A stretch of DNA of 64,000 bases from JABDKJ01 sp964609215 (GTDB lineage Bacteria > Bacteroidota > Bacteroidia > Flavobacteriales_D > JABDKJ01). The notes under the pieces are model-generated. The model searched no databases. It was not told the origin of the DNA and was given only the letters and a program-made list of their open reading frames with translations. A program made the translations under genes and the position numbers. Where the stretch lies: contig CAZSQZ010000004.1 of NCBI GenBank assembly GCA_964609215.1, positions 186,001 to 250,000 on the forward strand. Reading direction: 5' to 3'. This document shows positions 42,987 through 51,514 of this stretch, piece by piece (positions within the stretch are counted from its first letter, which is position 1; each line of letters opens with the position of its first letter).

Positions 42987-44414
42987 CTACTTAAACATTA
43001 CTTCTGGAAAGTTCACCAAATACAATTTCTCACTTGCTCTGGTAACTGCGGTATACAACCATCTTACAAAATTCCGATCTAAATGATCTTCTATAAAATA
43101 GCCTAAATCTATAAAAACGGCAGGCCATTGTCCACCCTGGGACTTGTGGCAAGTAACCGCATAGGCAAATTTAATTTCAAGGGCATTATAGTACTCATTT
43201 TGCTTGAGCGCTTGATATATCAATCTTTTGCTTCCCAAATCCAAATATTCTTCAGCTAATGAATTGATCAATTCCTTTCGTTTTGAATCCGGCATGGACG
43301 GGCCATCTTCATAAATACTATCCAACATTACCTTTACCGTTAATTCTGGTGCATGCTCATAATCCAACAATCGAATGCTGACATCAGCAAATTTATGACC
43401 GTATAGCTCCTCTACTCTTTGAATACTTAGAATCTCTGCCATGTCTCCATTAGCGATATAAGAAACGTGTTTATCTCCTTTCAACCAATGATAATTATTC
43501 CGGACTATCATTATTTTATCACCTGCTTCAATCTCCTCTTCTCTTCCAAAAACCACACGTCTAACTTGTTGATTATATAGGTTTGCTGTTTTATTGGATC
43601 GAGTTAGTACTAAGACACCTTCTTCATGAAATGCTCGGAAAGCATCTTCTAACTCATCTTGAAATTGATAAGAATCTATGGAATAAACATCGGTAACATC
43701 TCGTAAATCCATCAAGGGCAATTGAAGTTCTTGCCTATTCAATTGATGTCTAAGCAATGTGGCATTAATTAGTATTCCCGAATGCTTTTTCTGTCTCAAT
43801 ACTTCATCTAACTCTAAGTCGGCAATAGTCAAGTTATAAGCAGCTTGCAACTGATCAACCATAAGAGCGGGACTCATTTCCATGTGAACAGGCGGCAGCT
43901 GAGCAGTATCTCCCAAAAAAATCATCTTACAATGTTCTCCACTAAAAACATATTCCATTAAATCATCCAGAAGGGAAGATTTTTGCCATTGATTTTGTAA
44001 AAGTCCTTCCTGATCCGAAATCATAGATGCTTCATCTACAACGAAAACCGCATTTTTCCATTTATTTTCCTTTAAAACAAAGCGATTCGTACCATCTGAT
44101 AGAGTTTTCCTCGCATAAATTAGTTTATGAATAGTAAAAGCAGGTTGACCAGAATAAAAAGAAAAGACTTTAGCCGCTCTTCCAGTCGGAGCCATTAAAA
44201 TGCAGCTAACCTTCATAGATTTCAAGTAATTCACCAATGCACTTATTAGCGTGGTTTTACCAGTCCCGGCAAAGCCTTTAAGGATAAATGTGCAATTGTC
44301 CTTTCTGCTCACCAGAAACCGCTCTAAATAAACCATTGCTTTCTTCTGAATCTCCGTTGCCTCAAAGGGAAAGAATTTCTGTAATAGAGTAGCTATTTCA
44401 TTCGTTTTATCCAA
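42987..44414 (-). CDS. RecD2-like superfamily 1 DNA helicase
   Basis: The 475-residue protein contains Walker A GFAGTGKTT (47-55), LMAPTGRAAKVFS (motif Ia), Walker B VVDEASMIS, motif III GDTAQLPPV, and C-terminal motifs YAVTCHKSQGGQWPAVFIDL and RWLYTAVTRASEKLYLVN. It lacks the long N-terminal region of full RecD2, so it is a short RecD/Pif1-like helicase common in Bacteroidota. It likely unwinds DNA 5'-3' in repair or replication. It is divergent from 44489; a minus-strand TAATTTGC lies just upstream. Confidence 0.93.
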   Translation of the reverse strand: MDKTNEIATLLQKFFPFEATEIQKKAMVYLERFLVSRKDNCTFILKGFAGTGKTTLISALVNYLKSMKVSCILMAPTGRAAKVFSFYSGQPAFTIHKLIYARKTLSDGTNRFVLKENKWKNAVFVVDEASMISDQEGLLQNQWQKSSLLDDLMEYVFSGEHCKMIFLGDTAQLPPVHMEMSPALMVDQLQAAYNLTIADLELDEVLRQKKHSGILINATLLRHQLNRQELQLPLMDLRDVTDVYSIDSYQFQDELEDAFRAFHEEGVLVLTRSNKTANLYNQQVRRVVFGREEEIEAGDKIMIVRNNYHWLKGDKHVSYIANGDMAEILSIQRVEELYGHKFADVSIRLLDYEHAPELTVKVMLDSIYEDGPSMPDSKRKELINSLAEEYLDLGSKRLIYQALKQNEYYNALEIKFAYAVTCHKSQGGQWPAVFIDLGYFIEDHLDRNFVRWLYTAVTRASEKLYLVNFPEVMFK

Positions 44415-44461
44415 GCGAGCAAATTACACAAAATGCGGCTTTTATCTTTTGTAAAAAATTG

Positions 44462-44469
44462 TAGATTTG
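44462..44469 (+). promoter_or_regulatory. -7 box for the 44489-48645 gene run (TAGATTTG)
   Basis: A perfect TAnnTTTG twenty bases upstream of the first ATG, with TTTA 17 bp further upstream as a weak -33. It probably drives the overlapping run membrane protein - DUF3822 - rsmD - coaD - thioredoxin. Confidence 0.55.
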
Positions 44470-44488
44470 TCACAAATGAGCTATACAT

Positions 44489-45316
44489 ATGAATGATTTT
44501 AGAGTATCCTTCAATAAGTACGTTTTTCCAGTAATACTTCTAACATTAGGTGTTATTTTAATTGCTGTTGGATTTAAACAGATGGCACATGATTCAAGGT
44601 TATATAGATTCCTTTTAGGTGCAATAGGAATTTTCCTTGTAGGAATACTCTCGCTTTACTATAGTATGGGTAAAATTTCAAATAAATTTCAACGAATTTT
44701 AATTATACCTGCAATTCTTCTTTGTGTCTTTTTCGGTAAAGCAAATTACGATACTATTCAGGAAAATATAGAATACGAAGCTATTAAGAAAGATACCCGA
44801 AACAGAGTCATTCAGAAATTTAAGGATATAAGAACTGCTCAGCAAGCATATAGAGACGCCAATGGTAATTTTGCTGGTAATTTTAATGATTTGGTGAGCT
44901 TTACTAAAAATGGGACAGTACCTATTTTCAAGAGTATTGGAGCTATTCCTGATTCTTTAAATCTGGAAGAAGCAATGGAATTGGGAATGGTAGTAAAAAT
45001 GCCAGATGGGATGTCTGATGAAGAAGCGGCTGCTCAAGGATTAATTGTTAGAGATACGGTATATGCATCTGTTCTCAGAGAGCGTTTCCAAACACCAAAG
45101 GCTCTTTCCAAAAGAAAATTCCCTTTAAACTTAGATAGTTTAAAATTCTCTCCATATAAAGGCATGTTCTCTTTGGAAATAAGCAGTACAGAAGTCACGG
45201 GTGGCTTAAGAAGACCTACTCTATTATTACAAGAATCACATCCTTATCCTGGAACAGACACTTTGAGGATTGGTTCTCTTTCAGAAGCCCATCTAAATGG
45301 AAACTGGAAAGAATAG
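44489..45316 (+). CDS. Membrane protein of unknown function, Bacteroidota-specific neighbour of DUF3822
   Basis: The 275-residue protein has three hydrophobic segments in its first 80 residues (FPVILLTLGVILIAVGF, FLLGAIGIFLVGILSLYY, ILIIPAILLCVFFG), then a soluble C-terminal part with a conserved-looking start RVIQKFKDIRTAQQAYRDANGNFAGNFNDLVSF, reminiscent of pilin-like GspG proteins by pattern only. I do not recognise the family. Its 3' end overlaps the DUF3822 gene by 20 bp, so the two are translated together. Confidence 0.8.
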   Translation: MNDFRVSFNKYVFPVILLTLGVILIAVGFKQMAHDSRLYRFLLGAIGIFLVGILSLYYSMGKISNKFQRILIIPAILLCVFFGKANYDTIQENIEYEAIKKDTRNRVIQKFKDIRTAQQAYRDANGNFAGNFNDLVSFTKNGTVPIFKSIGAIPDSLNLEEAMELGMVVKMPDGMSDEEAAAQGLIVRDTVYASVLRERFQTPKALSKRKFPLNLDSLKFSPYKGMFSLEISSTEVTGGLRRPTLLLQESHPYPGTDTLRIGSLSEAHLNGNWKE

Positions 45317-46130
45317 TTCACCTATCGATTCGTTTTCAAAACAACTCGCTTCCAAATGTCATTTAGCGCTGAACATTTATTCAAAGTACTTGCGCATTGG
45401 TATAAGCGATCTTACTTCTAAACAACATATTTACTTTAATGAGTTTAAGATAAATTCATGGAAGAACGATTTTGAACCCTTTTTTGAATATGAATTTGGA
45501 AATTCTAAATTCAATAAGGTAACAGCCTGTCTAATAGAAAGTACTAACCTATTGGTTCCCAGCGCTATTTATTCAGATGATCTAAAGAATAGCTTGTTCC
45601 AATTTTCAAAAGGCCCTCAAAAAAAGATATCACTCAAAAACGAGAAGATTAGAGGAATAGATTCAGTGAATATCTATAATGAAAAGAATGATATTCAAAC
45701 TGCTCTAAGCAAAACGGTTAAAAATTTTAAGATAAAGCATTGTCAAAGTGTATTGTTAGAGTTATTAGGCAGAGAAACCAAAGCGTCAGAAGAAGTAAGA
45801 GCCTACGTGCACGTAGAAGATGAATTCTTTGATCTTTTCATTTTTAATGCCGCAAAACTCATTTTGGTTAATCGATATAGCTATAAAACTGCCGAAGATT
45901 TTATTTACTTCTTAATCAATTGCTTTGAAGTGTTGGAATTTAACGTTGCCACAGTACCTTTTTTCTTAATGGGAAGCATAGAAAAAGGTGATGAACTTCA
46001 CACCTTACTTTCAAAGTATTGCAATGAAGTGCTATTTATGAATGATTCTGGGATTTATCAGTATTCTGAGGCTTTCACGGAATCAGAACATTCAAATTAC
46101 CTCTTGTTTAATCAGGTGCTATGCGCATAA
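45297..46130 (+). CDS. DUF3822 family protein
   Basis: The 277-residue protein matches DUF3822, a Bacteroidota family found directly upstream of rsmD. The sequence has an actin-like ATPase flavour (LALNIYSKYLRIGISDL at the start, VHVEDEFFDLFIFNAAKLILVNRYSY in the middle), but no activity is established. It overlaps the upstream gene by 20 bp and rsmD by 10 bp, indicating a shared transcript. Confidence 0.82.
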   Translation: METGKNSSPIDSFSKQLASKCHLALNIYSKYLRIGISDLTSKQHIYFNEFKINSWKNDFEPFFEYEFGNSKFNKVTACLIESTNLLVPSAIYSDDLKNSLFQFSKGPQKKISLKNEKIRGIDSVNIYNEKNDIQTALSKTVKNFKIKHCQSVLLELLGRETKASEEVRAYVHVEDEFFDLFIFNAAKLILVNRYSYKTAEDFIYFLINCFEVLEFNVATVPFFLMGSIEKGDELHTLLSKYCNEVLFMNDSGIYQYSEAFTESEHSNYLLFNQVLCA

Positions 46131-46651
46131 TATCAGGCCATCTCAAAGGCCGAAGACTTCCCATATTTAAAAATATGGGTACCCGCCCGACAACGGATTT
46201 TGCAAGAGAGGCTTTATTTAATTTGATTGAACATAAAAAGGACATTGATGAATGCACCTTTCTGGATCTTTTTTCAGGAACAGGTTCGATAAGTTTTGAG
46301 TTTATTTCTCGAGGAGCTAAAAGTGGAATGTGCATTGATATGAGCAAGAATTCACAAGTCTATAGAAAGAAATGTATGAAGGAATTTGGTATCGAAAATC
46401 TCACTTCCATTCGCAAAGATGTATTCTCATATCTAAAGAAAGCTAAGGACAAGTATGACATCATTTTTGCAGATCCACCCTATCAGTTAAAAGAAATTCC
46501 CCTATTACCAAACTTGGTATACGATAATCATCTTTTAAATGAAAATGGACTTCTTGTTATTGAACATCCCAAGGAAGTAGCCTTTGGCAAACACCCTAAC
46601 TTTGTTGAAACTAGAAATTACAGTACGGTGCACTTTAGTTTTTTCATGTAA
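46121..46651 (+). CDS. rsmD: 16S rRNA (guanine(966)-N(2))-methyltransferase
   Basis: RsmD methylates G966 of 16S rRNA in the assembled 30S subunit using S-adenosylmethionine. The 176-residue protein starts MRIISGHLKGRRLPI, has TRPTTDFAREALFNLIEH, the SAM-binding FLDLFSGTGSISFEFISRGA and the catalytic DPPYQ motif. Length and motif order are normal. It overlaps DUF3822 by 10 bp and precedes coaD by 9 bp, an order kept in Bacteroidota. Confidence 0.95.
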   Translation: MRIISGHLKGRRLPIFKNMGTRPTTDFAREALFNLIEHKKDIDECTFLDLFSGTGSISFEFISRGAKSGMCIDMSKNSQVYRKKCMKEFGIENLTSIRKDVFSYLKKAKDKYDIIFADPPYQLKEIPLLPNLVYDNHLLNENGLLVIEHPKEVAFGKHPNFVETRNYSTVHFSFFM

Positions 46652-46660
46652 TTTAGCTGT

Positions 46661-47122
46661 ATGACTAAGGCATTATTCCCAGGCTCATTTGACCCTTTCA
46701 CGAGAGGGCATTATTCAATAGTTGAAAGAGGATTAAAATTCTTTGATGAAATAATTATTGGAATAGGAATTAATACTTCAAAAAAGTATTTCTTTTCGCA
46801 TGAGGAAAGGCTGGAGATGATTAAAAATCTATATGCGAATCATAATAATGTTCATGTAAAAGCCTTTAAAGGCTTAACGGTTAACTTTTGCAAAGAGCTG
46901 GAAGCCAGTTTTATTCTTCGTGGATTAAGAAATGGCGCGGATTTTGAATATGAAAAGAATATAGCATTTGCGAATGAATTGCTTGCCCACGATATACAAA
47001 CTGTATTCCTGCTAACAGAGCAGAAATACTCAGCAATTAGTTCCACTATTTTGAGAGAAATCTTGAACAATAACGGAGATGTTTCTGAGTTTGTACCTAG
47101 TGGCATGAAATTTCCTAAATGA
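46661..47122 (+). CDS. coaD: Phosphopantetheine adenylyltransferase
   Basis: CoaD transfers AMP from ATP to 4'-phosphopantetheine, the penultimate step of CoA synthesis. The 153-residue protein has the signature FPGSFDPFTRGHYSIVERGL with the nucleotide-binding TxGH-like TRGH, the substrate loop RGLRNGADFEYEKNIAFAN, and KYSAISSTILREI. It overlaps the next gene by 4 bp (ATGA). Confidence 0.97.
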   Translation: MTKALFPGSFDPFTRGHYSIVERGLKFFDEIIIGIGINTSKKYFFSHEERLEMIKNLYANHNNVHVKAFKGLTVNFCKELEASFILRGLRNGADFEYEKNIAFANELLAHDIQTVFLLTEQKYSAISSTILREILNNNGDVSEFVPSGMKFPK

Positions 47123-48645
47123 ACCCAAAGAAAATTAGACATACTTTTTTCATTCTTTTCTCACTACTATTTACCTCTTATTTGCAAGCGGAAATTGTAA
47201 CGATTGAAGGCAATGCTGCTGATCATAAAAGCAGTAATATTTTTCTACTTAGCTATTCTGATATTTATACAAACACCTTTGAAACCATAAGCCAAGACGA
47301 AATTGATGATGCTGGGAATTTCTCTCTTTCAATAGATTGCAATCAAATTACCTTTGTAAATATTAGATTCAATTTCTTAAACATTCCACTTTATGTGCAA
47401 CCTGGTAAGAACTACAGCTTGAAGGTTTTACCATTAGCTGAAGGACAGTCTATTTCCATTAACAATAAGACAAAAGTTCCCTATACTTTTGAGGCACTGG
47501 ATGATGATGATATCAATAAATTGATTCTGGATTTTAACTATGAGTACGATTTGTTTTTTGCTGATCATTATGAAGATTTACAAAAACTTGCTGCTCCACC
47601 CAGTTCACATTTTCAAAGGCAATTAAGAGGAGATTCGGTTCAGTTGGTCTCTAGTGTGAAGTCCAAAACGCAAAGGCAATTGTTCACTTCTCAAATAAAA
47701 GATTTTGAAGAAAGAATGGATCTGAAATTTGCGAATCATAAAAATGAATATTTCGATGTTTATCGAAATATGACTTTTGCAGAACTCTATTCTAACATAA
47801 GAACAAAAAGAATTGAGCTATATGAAAAGTACCTGAAAGAAAAAGAAAATCACTACGACAAAAAGGAATTTCATTCCTTTCTAAAAATATTCTATAAGGA
47901 GTACTTTGCCAACTATAGTGCAAAATGGGGAGATAAAGGGCTACAGGAAAACATTAAAAATGGCAACTTAGATGAACTCAAAAGGGCCTTAAAAAAAGAT
48001 ACTTTCATTAATTCTGAGGAAAGCTTGGAATATGTTTTAATTCATGCACTTTATGAACTGCAAAACAATAGAGCCATCAATCAAAAAGGGATCTATTCGC
48101 TTTTAGACCAATTATCAGAACAAGGAAGGTCTGATTATATAAAACAGCTATCTGGGGCAGCGAAAGAGAGAATTACAAAAACAAGAAAAGGCTTTCCTGC
48201 CTATGATTTTAAGTTATTGAATGAAAAAGGAGATGAAGTTCAACTGTCAAATTCCGAAGGCAAATATGTAGTCTTAAATTTTTGGGCAGATTGGTGTAAA
48301 ACCTGCAAAAAAGAAATGTCTCTTGTTCAAGACTTGTATAGTAAATATCAAAAGCACTTCGACTTCATATCCATTAGTTTGGATGAGAATGGGGCCTTAT
48401 TATCTAAATTTCTATATAACAATAAAGACTATAATTGGATTTTCCTGAATGGGAACTCAGATCCTATTTTAGGAGAATCTTATTCTGTGAATAGCTTACC
48501 CATATTTGCATTGATCGATCAAAACGGCAATTTCATCAATGCCTTTTCAAAAAAACCTAGTGAAGGACTTGAAAAAACTATCTATACCATCTACCAGAAA
48601 AAAGAGCTTGAACAGAAGAGGCAACGTAAGGTAGGAGGCAAATAA
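47119..48645 (+). CDS. TlpA-like thiol-disulfide oxidoreductase
   Basis: The 508-residue protein has a signal peptide (to SYLQA), an N-terminal beta region of DUF4369 character (~25-110), a helical middle (~120-350), and a C-terminal thioredoxin domain (~360-500) with NFWADWCKTCKKEM; the redox cysteines are C393 and C396, and the cis-proline region is VNSLPIFALIDQ. It probably reduces or oxidises periplasmic protein thiols. It overlaps coaD by 4 bp and is the last gene of the run from 44489. Confidence 0.9.
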   Translation: MNPKKIRHTFFILFSLLFTSYLQAEIVTIEGNAADHKSSNIFLLSYSDIYTNTFETISQDEIDDAGNFSLSIDCNQITFVNIRFNFLNIPLYVQPGKNYSLKVLPLAEGQSISINNKTKVPYTFEALDDDDINKLILDFNYEYDLFFADHYEDLQKLAAPPSSHFQRQLRGDSVQLVSSVKSKTQRQLFTSQIKDFEERMDLKFANHKNEYFDVYRNMTFAELYSNIRTKRIELYEKYLKEKENHYDKKEFHSFLKIFYKEYFANYSAKWGDKGLQENIKNGNLDELKRALKKDTFINSEESLEYVLIHALYELQNNRAINQKGIYSLLDQLSEQGRSDYIKQLSGAAKERITKTRKGFPAYDFKLLNEKGDEVQLSNSEGKYVVLNFWADWCKTCKKEMSLVQDLYSKYQKHFDFISISLDENGALLSKFLYNNKDYNWIFLNGNSDPILGESYSVNSLPIFALIDQNGNFINAFSKKPSEGLEKTIYTIYQKKELEQKRQRKVGGK

Positions 48646-48790
48646 AAACGGGGCTTGTGTCTTTTGGTATTGATAAATTTTTACTTTTGTCCAGAGCGTT
48701 GAGCGTATTTTTATCTTTTGCAACCTGTTTCAAAATTTAGGACTATTATTCTCCACTCGTATTTTTTTTTAATAAATATCTTTTTTTAAA
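48646..48790 (+). promoter_or_regulatory. Promoter and long U-rich leader of the RRM gene
   Basis: A perfect -7 box TACTTTTG (48682-48689) with TTTG (48663-48666) 15 bp upstream gives a transcription start near 48696 and a 5' leader of ~95 nt. The leader is U-rich with T8 (48763-48770) and T7 tracts just before the ATG. A second -7-like TATCTTTTG lies at 48711-48719. Long leaders of this kind are frequent before Bacteroidota RRM genes and may respond to temperature or to the protein itself. Confidence 0.5.
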
Positions 48791-49042
48791 ATGAACATTT
48801 TTGTAGCAAAGCTAAATTATCAAACTCAAGAGGATGAGTTGAGAGAATTATTTGAAAATCACGGAACAGTTGACTCTGTAAAGGTTGTTTGGGATCGTGA
48901 AAGAAACCAATCTAAAGGATTTGGATTCGTTGAAATGCCTAATGATGAAGAAGGTTCTAATGCGATTAATCAGTTAAACGATACTGAATTTCAAGGTAGA
49001 ACAATCGTTGTAAAAAGATCTGAGCCAAGAGAGCGAAGATAA
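48791..49042 (+). CDS. Small RNA-binding protein with one RRM domain
   Basis: The 83-residue protein is a single RRM: RNP2 is IFVAKL (3-8) and RNP1 is KGFGFVEM (~48-55). It is like the Rbp proteins of Bacteroidota and cyanobacteria, which bind single-stranded RNA, often under cold stress. Its short tail RSEPRERR is basic. A long U-rich leader and its own terminator mark it as a single-gene transcript. Confidence 0.95.
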   Translation: MNIFVAKLNYQTQEDELRELFENHGTVDSVKVVWDRERNQSKGFGFVEMPNDEEGSNAINQLNDTEFQGRTIVVKRSEPRERR

Positions 49043-49063
49043 TTTTAAGACTTTTAGTAACAG

Positions 49064-49099
49064 AAAAGTATTCTCAACTTTGAGGATACTTTTTTTTTG
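49064..49099 (+). terminator. Rho-independent terminator after the RRM gene
   Basis: A 13-bp stem (49064-49076 with 49081-49093, one T-G pair) with an ACTT loop leads into a T-run of nine or more, 21 bp after the stop codon. Confidence 0.88.
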
Positions 49100-49114
49100 C
49101 GCTAATTTTCTGAC

Positions 49115-49582
49115 TTAAAAAGCTGGGCAACCAGTCACCCTAAATTTTTGTTTTTTCTTTTTTCTTTTTGATTTCTTCTCTCTTCGTTGCTCTACTTTCC
49201 TCTCTTTTAAATAAAGTCTATCACCAGTAATATAGTTTGTCCTTTTTTCTTTCAAAGTTTCCAACTTAGGTTTATTCTTCTCTGTAGATTGTGCATTTAA
49301 TGGACTTACATTAAACCCCAAGAATGATAAGAACACAAGAAATTTAAATAACATGGTGTAAGGCCATGTCTTTGAACCAAAAGGATTTTCTATTTGCTTT
49401 TCTGAGAAGATACCACATTTGACTCCATTATTGAAAGCCAGCGTTATCTCTTCATTTGTAGCGTTAGTAAAGTCAATGACCTTCGTTTTACAAGAAGGAC
49501 AATGAAAACCGTTTCCATGTTCAATCATTCTCGATGAGAGCATTGGACATGGGTTAGGAAGATCTATTCTCGGACTTTGCAT
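49115..49582 (-). CDS. Small single-pass membrane protein with a CxxC finger and Lys-rich tail
   Basis: The 155-residue protein starts with a mini zinc-finger region: HCPSCKTKVIDFTNATNEEI (~27-46) matches the FC-x2-C-x3-V-x-DFT pattern at the N-terminus of many Bacteroidota membrane proteins. One membrane segment follows (MLFKFLVFLSFLGFNVSPLNA, ~76-96). The C-terminus is highly charged (KEKRTNYITG, VEQRREKKSKRKKKKQKFRV) and ends TGCPAF. Topology would put the finger inside and the basic tail outside. Function unknown. It is divergent from the DUF4870 gene. Confidence 0.75.
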   Translation of the reverse strand: MQSPRIDLPNPCPMLSSRMIEHGNGFHCPSCKTKVIDFTNATNEEITLAFNNGVKCGIFSEKQIENPFGSKTWPYTMLFKFLVFLSFLGFNVSPLNAQSTEKNKPKLETLKEKRTNYITGDRLYLKERKVEQRREKKSKRKKKKQKFRVTGCPAF

Positions 49583-49710
49583 ATCTAAATATGCTAATTA
49601 TTACTTCTATTCGAGAATGTCTTTCATACATAAACCGAACAATGCTTTTAGTTCTAATTGCTAAATCATGTAAATTAGGTTTTAAATATTATTTAATTTG
49701 CATCACTTTT

Positions 49711-50136
49711 ATGTCTGGATTAGGAAATACGCACAAAGAAGAATTAAAAGAAAAAGCACTCATGCAAGAACTTCAAACATTAGATAATGGTAGCCAGAAT
49801 AAAGCCGCTTTGACTTCTGAGGAAAAGACCACGGCTATTTTGGCTCAAATACTATCGCTATTTGGCTTCATTGCTCCTTTGGTGGTATACTTGGTTGAAA
49901 AAGACAAGATGCCCAAAAGACATTTCGCAGTTGAACATGCTAAGTCAGCCCTAAATTGGCAGATATCGTACATAATATATTTTATTCCAGCTTGGTTGCT
50001 TTGCTTTATATTTATCGGGTTTTTGATATTAATACCATTAATGATTTTCAACTTTATTATCATTATTGTTGCAACTATTAAAGCTTCCAATGGAGAATAC
50101 TTTAACTATCCTCTTGCGATTAAATTTATTAGTTAG
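49711..50136 (+). CDS. DUF4870 membrane protein
   Basis: I take the ATG at 49711, giving 141 residues; the frame is open from 49591, but the upstream part is unlike family members and a -7-like TTAATTTG lies directly before 49711. The body shows TTAILAQILSLFGFIAPLVVYLVEKDKMPKRHFAVEHAKSALNWQISY and two further membrane segments, matching DUF4870. The protein is a small integral membrane protein of unknown function. It converges on and overlaps the GldL-like gene by 8 bp. Confidence 0.82.
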   Translation: MSGLGNTHKEELKEKALMQELQTLDNGSQNKAALTSEEKTTAILAQILSLFGFIAPLVVYLVEKDKMPKRHFAVEHAKSALNWQISYIIYFIPAWLLCFIFIGFLILIPLMIFNFIIIIVATIKASNGEYFNYPLAIKFIS

Positions 50137-50677
50137 AGGGGTTTTGTAGTTGATCATTATCCAATACTTCGCCCCATTCTGATTTCTGTTCTTTTTTGGA
50201 ATACTTTCTCACTAAATGAATAATCTGAACAAGAGTAGCAACGATTAGAAATAAGGTAAATCCAGGATAATGGAGAAATTTAAATACTAAACCAATTGCT
50301 ATGATCAACAAAGAAATAATACTTATACTTTTATCGGGGAGTGGAACTTCTTCTGCGTTCTTAGGCACTTTAATAATTCCGGACTTTTTTACAAAAAAAA
50401 GCAAGCCAGGAATCAATAGTGCAATTACATACCAATACTTTTCTACTTGATAAATCTTTAAAACAATAAAAGTCATCGCCCCTAGAATGAGATAATTTAA
50501 TCCATTATTATCCTCACTAATAAAAATTTGAGAAACAAAAGAGATGAATATTAAAGAGGAGCCTATAAGGAGAAAAATAGATGAATAAGGCCAATGTTGA
50601 ATTTTAAATATCATTCCTATAATAAGACTTAATCCTCCTAAATGCCTGCTAACTTTATATGTAAGCAAAAGGGTCAT
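50129..50677 (-). CDS. GldL-like multi-pass membrane protein
   Basis: The 182-residue protein has about five membrane segments. Two copies of the motif G-x-x-(F)-K-(I/F)-x-H-(W/Y)-P are visible: GMIFKIQHWPYSS (~21) and GLVFKFLHYPGFT (~130). These resemble the membrane segment of the T9SS motor protein GldL, but the cytoplasmic coiled part of GldL is absent. It is last of an overlapping four-gene run that begins with dtd; it overlaps the MazG-like gene by 4 bp. Function unknown. Confidence 0.75.
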   Translation of the reverse strand: MTLLLTYKVSRHLGGLSLIIGMIFKIQHWPYSSIFLLIGSSLIFISFVSQIFISEDNNGLNYLILGAMTFIVLKIYQVEKYWYVIALLIPGLLFFVKKSGIIKVPKNAEEVPLPDKSISIISLLIIAIGLVFKFLHYPGFTLFLIVATLVQIIHLVRKYSKKEQKSEWGEVLDNDQLQNPSN

Positions 50678-51006
50678 TTTAGTTTATCATTATTCTCATG
50701 CCTCTTAGCATCTCTCTGTGTCTTCTTTTCTATATTTCTTTTAATTGCATCTTCTAAATCTATCCCTGTTTGATTGGCTATACACATCACAACAAAAAGA
50801 ACATCTGCTAGTTCATCTCCTAAGTCCTTTCCTTTATCACTTTCCTTTTCCGATTGTTCTCCATATCTGCGTGAAATAATTCTTGCAACCTCTCCCACCT
50901 CTTCGGTCAAAATTGCCATATTGGTAAGTTCATCAAAATAGCGAACACCATAGGCCTTTATCCAATTGTCAATAATCTTTTGAGCTTCACTTATTTCCAT
51001 AGCCAA
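50674..51006 (-). CDS. MazG-like nucleotide pyrophosphohydrolase
   Basis: The 110-residue protein is the all-alpha NTP pyrophosphohydrolase fold with metal-binding motifs EEVGEVARII (~32-41) and DLGDELADVLFVVMCIANQTG (~62-82), i.e. the EExxE and ExxD pair. Such proteins hydrolyse NTPs or dNTPs to NMP and PPi and may clean up damaged nucleotides. It overlaps the DUF457 gene by 20 bp and the GldL-like gene by 4 bp. Confidence 0.9.
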   Translation of the reverse strand: MAMEISEAQKIIDNWIKAYGVRYFDELTNMAILTEEVGEVARIISRRYGEQSEKESDKGKDLGDELADVLFVVMCIANQTGIDLEDAIKRNIEKKTQRDAKRHENNDKLK

Positions 51007-51514
51007 AAATTTTCATAAGAATTAAAACAATAATACAAGGAATAAAAATCCAGTAAAATTCACTCAATAGAATTTTGAATGCTCTTTCTGGATTATTAAA
51101 AAAACGCTCAATACTCATGGGCGAAACTTTTATGCAACGCATAAAGTCAGGAAGAAAAAATCGATCATTTAAAAAAGGAATGAAAAACCCAATTCCCTTT
51201 CCACCAGTAGTCATTGCATCTATTAAACCATGAGAAATAGCAGAAAAGAAAATAATAAGATAAGATGCCCAATGTCTAATTTTCTTAAAAATAAGCAACA
51301 TAAAACCAGACCATATCAGAGCAAAGAATATAGAATGAGTAAAACCTCTATGGCCAAATGGTGAGTCATAATTCACCCCCATATTGTGTAAAATGATATC
51401 TGCATCCGGAAAAATGGAAGTGACAATCGCGATACCCATTAAAAGTCTGGATGAGGTTTTACCTAATTTAGAAATGGTATAACCCATTATAGCATGCCCA
51501 AATGCTGAAGCCAT
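50987..51514 (-). CDS. DUF457 (YdjM/LexA-regulated type) membrane-bound metal-dependent hydrolase
   Basis: I start at the ATG at 51514 (MASAFGHAIMGYTISKLG), which shares one base with the dtd stop (TAATG). The 175-residue protein has four or five membrane segments and the family histidines/aspartates: FGHAIMGY, DADIILH, HRGFTHSIFFALIW, SHGLIDAMTTGGKGIGFFIPF. The family was named for likely hydrolase function, unverified. It is the second gene of the dtd operon. Confidence 0.88.
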   Translation of the reverse strand: MASAFGHAIMGYTISKLGKTSSRLLMGIAIVTSIFPDADIILHNMGVNYDSPFGHRGFTHSIFFALIWSGFMLLIFKKIRHWASYLIIFFSAISHGLIDAMTTGGKGIGFFIPFLNDRFFLPDFMRCIKVSPMSIERFFNNPERAFKILLSEFYWIFIPCIIVLILMKIFGYGNK

